The position numbers were made by a program, and so were the translations under genes. DNA of 64,000 nucleotides, taken from positions 62,001 to 126,000 of the forward strand of contig JBBRCE010000002.1 of NCBI GenBank assembly GCA_038205115.1, in the 5' to 3' direction. Source of the stretch: JBBRCE01 sp038205115. Lineage in GTDB: Bacteria; Planctomycetota; Planctomycetia; Pirellulales; JBBRCE01. The notes beneath the pieces are model-generated. The model saw only the letters and a program-made list of their open reading frames with translations, ran no database searches and was not told the origin of the DNA. Positions 8,889 to 17,337 of the stretch are shown in pieces (positions within the stretch are counted from its first letter, which is position 1; every line of letters begins with the position of its first letter).

Positions 8889-10466
8889 ATGTTTGCCAGA
8901 CCGGCCATCTTTGACGATACCGCCCGGCCGCGCCGTGGCTGGCAATTACGCTGCCGGCACGACCAATTGATCGTTGCCGCAGCCATATCGCTGATGCTGG
9001 TGGGCCTGTTTTGCAGCGAGAAGATCACGATTGGCGAAGGACTCGGCTGGGACGGCCAGCGTTACGGCCGATTGGCGCGTGACCTGTTTGGCGAGGTCGC
9101 CGAGAATCCGCTGTCCCAGTATCACGTGCAGCGGATTTTACCTTCGGCGCTGATCCATCTGGTGTTGAAGGTCGGCCATTGTCCGCTCACCAATCACTCC
9201 GTGATCTATGCATTCGGTCTGCTGAATGTTGCCTGCGGCGCGGCGATTGCGGCCTACTGGTGCGGCATCGCGCGGCATTTGAAAATTAGCACACGCGGTA
9301 AGTGGCTGGGCTTTTGCGCGCTGTTTGTGAACTTTGCCGTCGCCAAGCAAGCCGCCTACTACCCGGTGCTGACCGATATGCCCGCCATGGCGCTGGGCTG
9401 CGGAATGCTGTATTTTCATCTCACGCGCCGCAGTGGGTGTCTAGCGATACTGACCGCGGTGGGCGCCTTTACCTGGCCCACGCTCATGGCGCAGGGGCTG
9501 ATTCTGCTGCTGCTTCCCCGCCGTCTGGACGATCCCACGCCAACACTGACCAGCAGGGCCGATCGCTCGCCCGGCAAGTGGAATTATGTTTTTGCCACGC
9601 TGGCCACGTTCAACTTCGTTATCTATTGCTGTTATTCGCTCGATACAATGCACGTGCCGCTCTGTGGTGTTATCACGCCGCTGGAAAATGTGTGGCCGTT
9701 AAGTTTGGCGATTGCCGGACTGTTCGTTTTTGGCGTGCTGTTGCGGCTTTCCGTAGGACCGGCGTTGCTTGGCAGTCTACGCCGGTTGGTCACGACGCAG
9801 CGTCTTTACCTATTAGGCGTGGTCGCGCTGCTGGTGACAATCAAACTGGCGGCGGCGGCACTGGTGGCACGCAGCGGATCGCTGAGTAATTCCTGGTACT
9901 TGCTGGGCGTTCCGATCAAAGCCACCGCCAAGCCTGGCATTTTTTTGGTGGCTCACGTGGTTTATTACGGACCTGTGGTGCTGCTGGCAGTTGGGCTGTG
10001 GCCACGCGTCAGCCAGGCCATTTGCTCATGCGGCATCGGCGTGCGACTCCTGCTCGCGCTCACGCTGCTGCACAGCATCGATAGCGAATCGCGGCACTTG
10101 ATTTACGCCTTTCCGATCTTCGTGCCGTTTGTGATTCAGGCCACCGAGGGACTGGGCTGGCAACGCCGGCATTATCTGTTTTTGGCCGGGTTATCCGCCG
10201 CCTGGAGCAAAGTTTGGTTCATTGTGAATCAATCGCCGTTGTCCGAAAACGGCAACTTGCTGGAGCAGCCGCAGCAGAATTTCACCATGCACTACGGCCC
10301 GTTCATGAACAACCAAAATTATTTGATCCAAGCCGCTTGCGCACTCGGATCGGCAATACTGATTTATCATTACTGTTTTGCCACGGCGCGGCCAAACGCC
10401 GTTGCCGCCACGTTGCGCGACGGCAAACAGAACCCGCTGCCCATCACAACCGTCGCGCTCCGCTGA
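8889..10466 (+). CDS. Polytopic membrane protein, possible polyprenyl-linked glycosyltransferase
   Basis: The 525-aa protein has about 11-13 predicted membrane helices (for example LIVAAAISLMLVGLFC, AILTAVGAFTWPTLMAQGLILLLL, LYLLGVVALLVTIKLAAAALV). The first loop contains GWDGQRYGRLARDL, which resembles the 'Y-D-G-x-x-Y' loop of GT-C-type membrane glycosyltransferases and related unknown families. Position directly after a GT2 enzyme of the polyprenyl-phosphate-sugar class suggests that it uses that lipid-linked sugar outside the membrane. No strong ribosome-binding site precedes the ATG. The exact family cannot be named from sequence by eye. Confidence 0.75.
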   Translation: MFARPAIFDDTARPRRGWQLRCRHDQLIVAAAISLMLVGLFCSEKITIGEGLGWDGQRYGRLARDLFGEVAENPLSQYHVQRILPSALIHLVLKVGHCPLTNHSVIYAFGLLNVACGAAIAAYWCGIARHLKISTRGKWLGFCALFVNFAVAKQAAYYPVLTDMPAMALGCGMLYFHLTRRSGCLAILTAVGAFTWPTLMAQGLILLLLPRRLDDPTPTLTSRADRSPGKWNYVFATLATFNFVIYCCYSLDTMHVPLCGVITPLENVWPLSLAIAGLFVFGVLLRLSVGPALLGSLRRLVTTQRLYLLGVVALLVTIKLAAAALVARSGSLSNSWYLLGVPIKATAKPGIFLVAHVVYYGPVVLLAVGLWPRVSQAICSCGIGVRLLLALTLLHSIDSESRHLIYAFPIFVPFVIQATEGLGWQRRHYLFLAGLSAAWSKVWFIVNQSPLSENGNLLEQPQQNFTMHYGPFMNNQNYLIQAACALGSAILIYHYCFATARPNAVAATLRDGKQNPLPITTVALR

Positions 10467-10748
10467 AGGGCAGCAAGCCGTCGCTGGCACCCTGTCGCTC
10501 AGCGTTATTCCCACATTGACCTCGCGTTCAAAAATCGATACAAACCGCCCGCGCGCGGCATTGGCGTTCGGCAAGGCCAGCACATCATTTCTTCACTTCG
10601 CGCGAGCAAGGAGCTTGCGCCATCGCGGCTGACGCCGACTTCACCGGCAAAGCCATTGCGAAGGCTTATCGCTAGAATTCCGATCAACCACCAAGATGCA
10701 CTCATTGAAGCCACTTACCATTCCCCTGGCCTGCGCCTTGAGATTTCC
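10467..10748. other. Intergenic region before secreted Tyr/Pro-rich gene
   Basis: The 282-bp spacer holds no gene I can support. The upstream extension of the next reading frame to 10656 lacks a ribosome-binding site and a signal peptide, so it is treated as untranslated. Confidence 0.45.
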
Positions 10749-11219
10749 ATGAAAACGATCTACCGCCAATTCATTTCCGCGTGCGCGCTATTGCTGGCGA
10801 TTGCCGCCACATCCTCCGCTCAGGCGGGGCATCCGCACGTGGCGGTCGGCATTTCCGTCGGCGGCCCGGCCTACTATCGTCCCTATCCGCACTATTACTA
10901 TCCGTACCCGGCGTACTACGCTTACCCACGCGCTTACTACGTGGTTCCGGAGCCCGTATACGCCCCGCAACCGGTATACGTCCAAGGCGTGCCGGGCTAT
11001 ACCGTCGCGCCCAATGGTGTGCAGTACACGCCAGCCGGCAGCCCGATTTTACCGACCACCGCAGCTTATCCGCCGGGCATGATCCAGCCGGACAACGTTT
11101 CGGCGCCGCAGAATTACATTGCTCCATCGCCGCCCAGCGCGTTGAATCCGCCGGTCGAGTTGCCACCGCCTAGCGGTTATCAATCGGTGCGGCCTTTGCC
11201 TCCGTCGCCGCTGCCGTAA
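10749..11219 (+). CDS. Secreted Tyr/Pro-rich hypothetical protein
   Basis: With the start at 10749 the product is 156 aa and opens with a clear signal peptide (MKTIYRQFISACALLLAIAATSSAQAG). The frame runs upstream to 10656, but that part lacks a signal and is rejected. The mature part is low complexity, rich in Tyr and Pro (YYRPYPHYYYPYPAYYAYP) and then Pro/Val/Gln (EPVYAPQPVYVQGVP), ending in PPVELPPPSGYQ and PLPPSPLP. No catalytic motif is visible. Such proteins are common in Planctomycetes and are likely extracytoplasmic and structural, but this is inference. A terminator-like hairpin follows. Confidence 0.75.
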   Translation: MKTIYRQFISACALLLAIAATSSAQAGHPHVAVGISVGGPAYYRPYPHYYYPYPAYYAYPRAYYVVPEPVYAPQPVYVQGVPGYTVAPNGVQYTPAGSPILPTTAAYPPGMIQPDNVSAPQNYIAPSPPSALNPPVELPPPSGYQSVRPLPPSPLP

Positions 11220-11266
11220 TGGGCGGTCCGCTGACTTGAATCGCAAGACAATTCGATTGATTTGAC

Positions 11267-11299
11267 CAACGCCTCGCGCACAACTGCGCCGAGGCGTTG
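11267..11299 (+). terminator. Hairpin terminator after the Tyr/Pro-rich gene
   Basis: A perfect 10-bp stem, caacgcctcg with cgaggcgttg, encloses an inner cgca/tgcg pair and a small loop, and is followed by tcgttt. It lies 48 bp after the stop at 11219 and before the radical-SAM gene. Confidence 0.6.
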
Positions 11300-11445
11300 T
11301 CGTTTGCAGCGTGCGGCCAGTCGCAGACCGGCAAGACACCGGCCGCAAGCGTTTTCCCGCAATTTGCCAGTTAAGCGCGGCAGGTTATTTCGGTTTGCAT
11401 GTACATTTGCTAACCTACTGAAATTACACCTGACCTGACGTTGCG

Positions 11446-12717
11446 GTGGCCCGCATGGACGTACGCGAAAAACTCTCGATTCTGGCCGACGCCGCCAAGT
11501 ACGATGCGTCGTGCGCCAGCAGCGGTTCCAAGAAAACGCGCCCTGGCAGCACGCTCGGCAGCACCGAAGGCATGGGCATTTGTCACAGCTACACGCCCGA
11601 CGGTCGCTGCATTTCGCTGCTGAAAATCCTGCTCACCAACTACTGCATTTACGACTGCCAGTACTGCGTCAACCGCGTCACCAGCGATACGCCGCGCGCC
11701 CGGTTTACCGTGGACGAGGTGGTGACGCTGACGGTCGAGTTCTATCGCCGCAATTACATCGAAGGCCTGTTTCTGAGTTCTGGCATCATTCAGAATTCCG
11801 ATTATACGATGGAGCAGTTGGTGGCCGTCGCTCAGCGGTTGCGGACCGAACATCACTTTGGCGGCTACATCCATTTGAAGACCATTCCCAACGCCGCGCC
11901 GCGGTTAGTGGCCGAAGCAGGTCGCTGGGCAGACCGCTTGAGCGTCAATATCGAACTGCCCACCGAGCGCGACCTGCATCAACTGGCGCCAGAGAAGAAA
12001 AAAACCGAGATCGTGGCGGCGATGCACGATATCCGTCAGCAAATTGACGAACAGCGCGCCGACAAACAAGCCGGTTTCAAGGCCACTCCGTTCGCACCGG
12101 CCGGTCAGAGCACGCAGATGATTGTCGGCGCTACGGCCTCGCCAGATGCCAGCGTGCTGCAAACGGCCGCCGAGCTTTACGGCAATCATCGGTTGCGTCG
12201 CGTTTACTATTCGGCGTACAGTCCCATTCCGCATGCCGACGCGCGGCTGCCTGGCAAATCGCCGCCGCTGGTGCGCGAGCATCGCTTGTATCAGGCCGAC
12301 TGGCTGCTGCGTTTTTACGGATTCAGCGTCGACGAAATTGTGGTCGGCGCGGATCAAAACCTCTCGCTGGAGATGGATCCCAAGCTGGCCTGGGCGCTGG
12401 CGCACCGTGAATTCTTTCCGCTGGATGTCAACCGCGCCAGTCGCGAGCAGTTGCTGCGCGTGCCGGGCCTGGGCGTGCGAAATGTCAAACGCATTTTGCA
12501 GGTTCGCCGCCATCATCCGCTACGGAGCGACGATCTGAAAAAACTGCGCGTGGCTTGGAATCGCGCCCAAGTGTTCTTGATTACCGCCGATCACAATCCG
12601 GCTTTGAAGGCGCTGGATCAACTCGATCTCGCCCGCCGATTGCAAACCAGCGAGCGGCAGTTGACGCTATTCGACGCGCCGGAACCAACCTCTGCGGCGC
12701 AAGCGGAGTTCGATTGA
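11446..12717 (+). CDS. Putative DNA modification/repair radical SAM protein (TIGR03916-like)
   Basis: The product is 423 aa from the GTG at 11446; an ATG at 11455 is an equally plausible start. The radical-SAM cluster motif CxxxCxxC is at C67, C71 and C74 (NYCIYDCQYCVNR), with three further cysteines upstream (C23, C46, C55). The C-terminus has a helix-hairpin-helix segment (NRASREQLLRVPGLGVRNVKRIL), a DNA-binding element. This combination matches the family called 'putative DNA modification/repair radical SAM protein', which is known to occur beside the TIGR03915/UdgX protein. Here the TGA stop overlaps the ATG of the UdgX fusion (TGATG), so the two are translationally coupled. The reaction is unknown. 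Confidence 0.9.
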   Translation: MARMDVREKLSILADAAKYDASCASSGSKKTRPGSTLGSTEGMGICHSYTPDGRCISLLKILLTNYCIYDCQYCVNRVTSDTPRARFTVDEVVTLTVEFYRRNYIEGLFLSSGIIQNSDYTMEQLVAVAQRLRTEHHFGGYIHLKTIPNAAPRLVAEAGRWADRLSVNIELPTERDLHQLAPEKKKTEIVAAMHDIRQQIDEQRADKQAGFKATPFAPAGQSTQMIVGATASPDASVLQTAAELYGNHRLRRVYYSAYSPIPHADARLPGKSPPLVREHRLYQADWLLRFYGFSVDEIVVGADQNLSLEMDPKLAWALAHREFFPLDVNRASREQLLRVPGLGVRNVKRILQVRRHHPLRSDDLKKLRVAWNRAQVFLITADHNPALKALDQLDLARRLQTSERQLTLFDAPEPTSAAQAEFD

Positions 12718-14099
12718 TGGACTTTGTCGCCGCGGCCAACTTCGATCAATGGCGACACGCGGCGCGAATCCTACTTGCCGCTGAAGTTCCGCCCTGCGAT
12801 GTGCAGTGGAGCGATCCGGCAGCGCAAGCTCCGCTGTTCGATTCCGAATTGCCGGACGCAAAAGTGGCGTCAAGTGTTACCGTACCGCCAGCATTCATGG
12901 AGCTGGCCAGACAGGTTGCCTGCCATCGCGATCCCGTCCGCTGGCCGCTGTTGTATCAAGCGCTCTGGCGCCTGGCGCATGGCGAGCGCTATTTGTTGGA
13001 GTTGACCACCGATTTGGACGTGCACGCTCTGGGGCAGATGCGCAAAGCGGTGACGCGCGACGTGCACAAAATGAAAGCCTTTGTGCGATTTCGCAAGGTC
13101 GTCGGTCCCGACCAAAGCGAGCAGTACATTGCCTGGCATCGACCCGATCATCGGATTGTACCACTGGCGGCGCCATTTTTTGCGCGACGATTTCCGGCCA
13201 TGAATTGGTCGATTCTCACGCCCGACGCTTCGGTGACGTGGGATCTCATTCGTCTGGATTATGGCCCCGGCGTGCCGGTCAGCGCCGCGCCGGATGCGGA
13301 CGTGTTGGAAGATTTGTGGCGCGCGTATTATGCGTCGATTTTCAATCCGGCCCGCGTCAACACGGCGCAGATGAAGCGCGAAATGCCGGTGCGGCATTGG
13401 CCCACGCTTCCCGAAGCCAGTTTGATTCCGGAACTGCTGCAGCAAGCGGCCGCGCGGGTCACCACGATGATCGATACCCATGAAGGCTTCGCCCAAACGG
13501 CCGCGGCGTTTCTGCCGATGCAGCGCGATCTGACAGCGCTGGCCCAGGCCGCCCATCATTGCACGGCTTGCGACCTGCACTGTCACGCGACGCAAACGGT
13601 GTTCGGCGAAGGACCGTCGACGGCGCGGATCGTACTTGTCGGCGAACAGCCCGGCGACCAGGAAGACTTGCAGGGGCGTCCGTTCGTCGGCACGGCCGGT
13701 CAATTGCTCGACGCCGCGCTGCTGCAGGCGGGCGTCGATCGCCAGCAGGTGTACGTCACTAACGTCGTCAAGCATTTCAAGTACGAGCCGCGCGGCAAAC
13801 GGCGGCTACATTCCAAGCCAGACTCGCGCGAAATCGGTGCGTGTTTGCCGTGGCTGGAAGCCGAACTGCAGGCCATCGGCCCGGCGACGCTCGTCTGCTT
13901 GGGCGCGACCGCCGCGCAAGCGCTACTCGGGCGCGACTTTCGCATCATGCGACAGCGCGGACAGGTCGTCGCGTCGCGCTGGTGTCCGCAAACCATCGCC
14001 ACCTGGCACCCCGCGGCCATTTTGCGCACGCCCGACGAGCAAGATCGTGCCCGTCGGCAAGCGGAATTGACGGCAGATTTAGCGCTCGCCCTGACGTGA
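12717..14099 (+). CDS. udgX: TIGR03915 (DUF4130) - UdgX fusion: uracil-DNA-binding glycosylase
   Basis: The start at 12717 overlaps the preceding stop by one base and gives 460 aa. Residues 1 to about 270 correspond to the DUF4130/TIGR03915 domain. Residues about 275-460 are a family-4-type uracil-DNA glycosylase fold: CxxC near 282-285 for the Fe-S cluster, GEQPGDQED near 309-317, FVGTAGQLLD, TNVVKHF, and a C-terminal TWHPAAILR. The insertion GKRRLHSKPD near 360-369 is the UdgX 'R-loop'. In characterised UdgX proteins the His of KRRIH/KRRLH attacks the sugar and leaves the protein covalently bound to the site; here that is H365. The remaining cluster cysteines are probably C376 and C394. With the coupled radical-SAM gene it probably acts in repair of uracil or modified bases. 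The family call is firm; the joint role is inference. Confidence 0.92.
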   Translation: MDFVAAANFDQWRHAARILLAAEVPPCDVQWSDPAAQAPLFDSELPDAKVASSVTVPPAFMELARQVACHRDPVRWPLLYQALWRLAHGERYLLELTTDLDVHALGQMRKAVTRDVHKMKAFVRFRKVVGPDQSEQYIAWHRPDHRIVPLAAPFFARRFPAMNWSILTPDASVTWDLIRLDYGPGVPVSAAPDADVLEDLWRAYYASIFNPARVNTAQMKREMPVRHWPTLPEASLIPELLQQAAARVTTMIDTHEGFAQTAAAFLPMQRDLTALAQAAHHCTACDLHCHATQTVFGEGPSTARIVLVGEQPGDQEDLQGRPFVGTAGQLLDAALLQAGVDRQQVYVTNVVKHFKYEPRGKRRLHSKPDSREIGACLPWLEAELQAIGPATLVCLGATAAQALLGRDFRIMRQRGQVVASRWCPQTIATWHPAAILRTPDEQDRARRQAELTADLALALT

Positions 14100-14111
14100 C
14101 CGCCGCGGGCG

Positions 14112-14408
14112 CTACTTTTTCGCGCGCTTGGCAGCCTTCTTGGTCGGCTTGGCTGCGGCGGCGAGATTTTTTTTGCTGTTCGGCCAACCGGCTTGCATGT
14201 CTTTGTAAGCGCCTGGAGCAACGGTACTGTCTTGCTTGGAGCGGCTGGTGCCTTCGCGCTTGCGCCGATTGATGTTGGCGACCAGCGAATTCTTCGTGAC
14301 GCCGCCTTTTTTGAGGGGCGCCTTTTTGACCGGCGATTTTTTAGCCGGCGATTTTTTGGTGGCAGATTTTTTCTTCGTCGGCGTGGACTTGGCGGTTTTC
14401 TTAGCCAT
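14112..14408 (-). CDS. Lys-rich, histone-H1-like basic protein
   Basis: The product is 98 aa from the Met in MAKKTAKSTPTKKK (14408); the frame extends to 14435, but MAKK is the natural start. The first 40 residues are Lys/Ser/Pro/Thr repeats (KKSPAKKSPVKKAPLKK), as in bacterial H1-like proteins. A middle of normal composition follows (NSLVANINRRKREGTSRSK...APGAYKDMQAGWPNSKKNL), then an Ala/Lys tail. It is likely to bind DNA non-specifically, but the middle segment is not assigned. The gene converges on the UdgX fusion with only 12 bp between the stops. Confidence 0.72.
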   Translation of the reverse strand: MAKKTAKSTPTKKKSATKKSPAKKSPVKKAPLKKGGVTKNSLVANINRRKREGTSRSKQDSTVAPGAYKDMQAGWPNSKKNLAAAAKPTKKAAKRAKK

Positions 14409-14732
14409 GATTCTCGTGTCTCCAGGTGCGATCAAGATCAGGCCACTGTAGCAGATTGCGTTGGCGAAGTTTGGCCATGGTCAATCGAAATCGCGATCGG
14501 CGAACGCGCTTGTCTCGACGCATGACACCTCCGCTGATCGAACAGTTGATAGCACCGCCGGATGCATGATGAACCTCGACCAGAAAGCGCCGAAAAATCG
14601 CGATTTTTGCGGGCCGGAGATTGATCTTGCCCGGCTTGCCACGGCTGCTTATGATCTCGCCTGCTCGTCGCGTCATGGAGGGCTGCGACGGCAGAGCACA
14701 GACCCACGCCGCGCGAAGAATCGCGGGCTCAA
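14409..14732. other. Intergenic region between H1-like gene and anchored unknown
   Basis: The 324-bp divergent spacer contains overlapping short open frames on both strands with Arg/Ser-rich shadow composition and no ribosome-binding sites. Promoters of both flanking genes are expected here; none is clear enough to call. Confidence 0.4.
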
Positions 14733-15659
14733 ATGGAGTTGATACCCGCCATGCAATCCCCGACTGCCGTAGCGTTTCGTGCGCTGATCATGCTGGTTTG
14801 TCTTGTCGCCGTGCCACTGGTAGCCGTGTTTAACGCGCCGCTTCGCGAGTGGCTGCACAAAGCCATCGATTCACACAAGGCTGTAGCGGATGCGCGCGTG
14901 CCAGCATCGGCCGGAACCGCGCCGCTGTTCAACGACCCAAACGCTTCACCGTACCGCGCCGCGACCGCCAGTCTGCCGATCAACGCCGCGGGCCAACCGC
15001 TGGCCACCGCAGCGCCAGCGCCGCTTGCCAATCTGGCTTCGGCAGGCGGAAACAACGCCGCCAATCTCCCGCTGGCGATGCCGGGCGGCTTTCCGACGGT
15101 CGAAGATCCGCAGATTGCACGCTCGATGCCGCTGTCTGCCGCTGGTAACGACGCCGCACGCGGCAACGCGCCGCTGGACGATTCCGCCCGCTTCAACGGC
15201 GGTAACGCAAATTCCGCCGCGGCCAATTCCTATTCGCCACCAATGCCTGGCGCGGCACAACGCCCTGGCGCGCCGAATTTTGCGGTCAGCCAGGCAAACT
15301 TCGAGCAAAACGCGGGTGCGCCGCGTGGTTCGGCGGCCGAATTTGGTCTGCCAGCGGCCAACGAGTCGCTGCGTCGGCAGGGCAACCCGGCCGATGCCGG
15401 TCCGACGGGCAATTCTGCAGGCAAGACACCGCCCCCGAGCCCCGATTCGTTCAAGCAAATCGAGCGTCGCATTCAAGATTTGGGCGCCACATACTATCGG
15501 CTCGAGGCGGATGGCACCGGGACCGAACCCTATCATTTCTGTTGCATGGTGAGCATGGCTGGCGATGCCAACCATATTCACAGATACGAAGCCCGCGATT
15601 CCGATCCGCTGCGAGCGATGGAAAAAGTGCTGCACGAGGTGGAAGGCAGCCGCCGCTAA
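14733..15659 (+). CDS. Membrane-anchored Ala/Asn/Pro-rich hypothetical protein
   Basis: The 308-aa product has one N-terminal membrane segment (FRALIMLVCLVAVPLVAVF). A disordered linker of about 170 residues rich in Ala, Asn, Pro and Gly follows. The compact C-terminal domain of about 70 residues (FKQIERRIQDLGATYYRLEADG...YHFCCMVSM...HRYEARDSDPLRAMEKVLHEVE) looks like the conserved part. I do not recognise the domain. The start at 14733 (MELIPAMQ) has no strong ribosome-binding site, and MQSP six codons later is an alternative. It precedes scpB but is separated from it by 143 bp. Confidence 0.65.
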   Translation: MELIPAMQSPTAVAFRALIMLVCLVAVPLVAVFNAPLREWLHKAIDSHKAVADARVPASAGTAPLFNDPNASPYRAATASLPINAAGQPLATAAPAPLANLASAGGNNAANLPLAMPGGFPTVEDPQIARSMPLSAAGNDAARGNAPLDDSARFNGGNANSAAANSYSPPMPGAAQRPGAPNFAVSQANFEQNAGAPRGSAAEFGLPAANESLRRQGNPADAGPTGNSAGKTPPPSPDSFKQIERRIQDLGATYYRLEADGTGTEPYHFCCMVSMAGDANHIHRYEARDSDPLRAMEKVLHEVEGSRR

Positions 15660-15802
15660 TCTTTTCGCCCAGAAATATTTTTGCCATCTCTCGGGCAGAA
15701 ACTGCGCTGCGATTGCAAATTCGGCGTCGAGGCCTGAGAATTGCCGCGTTGGCTTGATGTGGTCGTTTTGCTGACCGCGGCAGCATTTTCGGGCGAAATT
15801 TC

Positions 15803-16636
15803 ATGGCCAATTCACATTTTCGGCAAGCCGCGCCGCTGGTGCTTCGACGTCCGTCTGTGGCCGCGCGGTTGGGAACCGTCGCCATCCGCGATCGGCATCC
15901 GCTATCATGGGCCGCTGGTTTACCGCACAAACTCTTGACAGGCTGGTTAAAGTGCGCAAACTATTCTGAAATTGCGCCGCCCGTCGTTGCCGACCATCCG
16001 TTACGGCGGGCAGACAGCGAAGCTCGACTCGAAGCGGTTTTTTTCCTGGCGCGCGAGCCGCTGCCGAGCCGAAAACTGGCTCAATTGGCGCATTTGTCGG
16101 ACGGAACTCAGACGCGGACGCTGATCCGCCATTTGAATAAACTTTACGATCAAGCCGGTTGTGCATTTCGGATCGAGGAGGTGGCGGGCGGATTTCAGAT
16201 GCTCACGCGGCCGATGTTTGGGCCTTGGCTGCGACGATTGCTGCCGCTACCTGTCGAAACGCGGCTTTCCGCTCCCTCGCTGGAAACGTTGGCGGTCGTT
16301 GCGTATCGTCAACCCGTCACGCGGGCGGATATCGAAGCCGTACGCGGCGTGCAATGCGGTGAAATCTTGCGACAACTCATGGAACGCGACCTCGTGCGAA
16401 TTGCCGGTCGCGCGGACGACCTGGGTCGCCCTTTTTTGTACGGCACGACGAAACGATTTTTGCAAATTTTTGGACTCAAGCACCTGGACGAATTGCCCCG
16501 ATACGCGATACTTTGCACGTTGAAGCAATCGGCCGGGTCACCGCCGACTGCCTCGCCAGCCGTTGACGTCCTGAACAATTCCCCGGCGCCCGACGAACTC
16601 GGCGACCGCACCCAAACACCGACGAACTCCGGATGA
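15803..16636 (+). CDS. scpB: Segregation and condensation protein B
   Basis: The product is 277 aa. The core from about residue 70 matches ScpB: EARLEAVFFLAREPLPSRKLAQLA (first winged helix), LNKLYDQAGCAFRIEEVAGGFQMLTRP, then LSAPSLETLAVVAYRQPVTRADIEAVRG and LVRIAGRADDLGRPFLYGTTKRFLQIFGL (second winged helix). ScpB bridges ScpA and the SMC ATPase in chromosome condensation. The N-terminal 65 residues and the C-terminal 45-residue Pro/Ser/Ala tail exceed the family core, and the true start could lie downstream. ScpA is not next to it here. Confidence 0.9.
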   Translation: MANSHFRQAAPLVLRRPSVAARLGTVAIRDRHPLSWAAGLPHKLLTGWLKCANYSEIAPPVVADHPLRRADSEARLEAVFFLAREPLPSRKLAQLAHLSDGTQTRTLIRHLNKLYDQAGCAFRIEEVAGGFQMLTRPMFGPWLRRLLPLPVETRLSAPSLETLAVVAYRQPVTRADIEAVRGVQCGEILRQLMERDLVRIAGRADDLGRPFLYGTTKRFLQIFGLKHLDELPRYAILCTLKQSAGSPPTASPAVDVLNNSPAPDELGDRTQTPTNSG

Positions 16637-16690
16637 TCTCCGGTCACAATACCGTTTTTCTAGAACGAGCCAACAGAAGGACCTTGCACG

Positions 16691-17182
16691 ATGACCATGC
16701 TAAAAACCCAAACCAAGCGCGACGAAGAGTTGTTTCAAGCCCATCTGGCGGGCTTATTGGGACTGGGGATTGATGTTGCCTGTGGCATCGATGTGTTCGC
16801 CGTCGATGAAGATGATGACGACGTGGAAGAGGAAGATGACGACGAAGACGATGATGAAGACGACGATTGGGACGACGAGGACGACGAGGACGAAGAAGAA
16901 GACGAGGACGAAGAAGAAGAAGACGACGCTGCCGAAGAAGACGATGCCGAAGAAGATGAAGACGACGAGGAGGAGGAAGAGTGGGAAGAAGTCGAGGACG
17001 ATGACGAGGAAGAGGAAGACGACGAAGAGGAGGACGACGACGAAGAAGACGACGACGATTGGGATGAAGAAGAGGAGGACGACGACGAAGACTGGGACGA
17101 TGACGATGACGATGACGACGATGACGACGAAGACGACGACGATGAAGATGACGAAGATTGGGAAGAAGACGGCGCCGAATAG
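16691..17182 (+). CDS. Extremely acidic Asp/Glu low-complexity protein
   Basis: The 163-aa protein starts at an ATG preceded by aagga. It has an ordinary N-terminus of about 37 residues (MTMLKTQTKRDEELFQAHLAGLLGLGIDVACGIDVFAV). The remaining roughly 125 residues are almost only Asp and Glu, broken by a few Ala, Val and five Trp residues, most within DW or EW steps. In DNA the tract is gac/gaa/gat/gag triplets from 16807 to 17170. The reverse strand reads as Ser-rich or Arg-rich shadows and is rejected. Polyacidic tracts occur in histone chaperones, calcium-binding and DNA-mimic proteins; no function can be assigned. Repeat-copy errors in the assembly are possible. Confidence 0.7.
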   Translation: MTMLKTQTKRDEELFQAHLAGLLGLGIDVACGIDVFAVDEDDDDVEEEDDDEDDDEDDDWDDEDDEDEEEDEDEEEEDDAAEEDDAEEDEDDEEEEEWEEVEDDDEEEEDDEEEDDDEEDDDDWDEEEEDDDEDWDDDDDDDDDDDEDDDDEDDEDWEEDGAE

Positions 17183-17252
17183 CTTTTGCGTTCTGGTCGC
17201 GGTGCCGCGTGAGAGTCGCCTGCTCGATAAAAACCTGAGATGTCAGCCAACG

Positions 17253-17284
17253 CCCGTATTCTTGCCCTGCCGGCAACATACGGG
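17253..17284. terminator. Hairpin between convergent acidic-protein and PrcB-like genes
   Basis: The outer stem is cccgtat with atacggg and the inner stem is ttgcc with ggcaa, around a ctgcc loop, followed by ttgctcgtttt. It sits between two convergent stops and could terminate both. Confidence 0.55.
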
Positions 17285-17337
17285 TTGCTCGTTTTAGCCA
17301 ACCCTCGCACGACATTCGTCGCGCATGCCCTGGCGGC

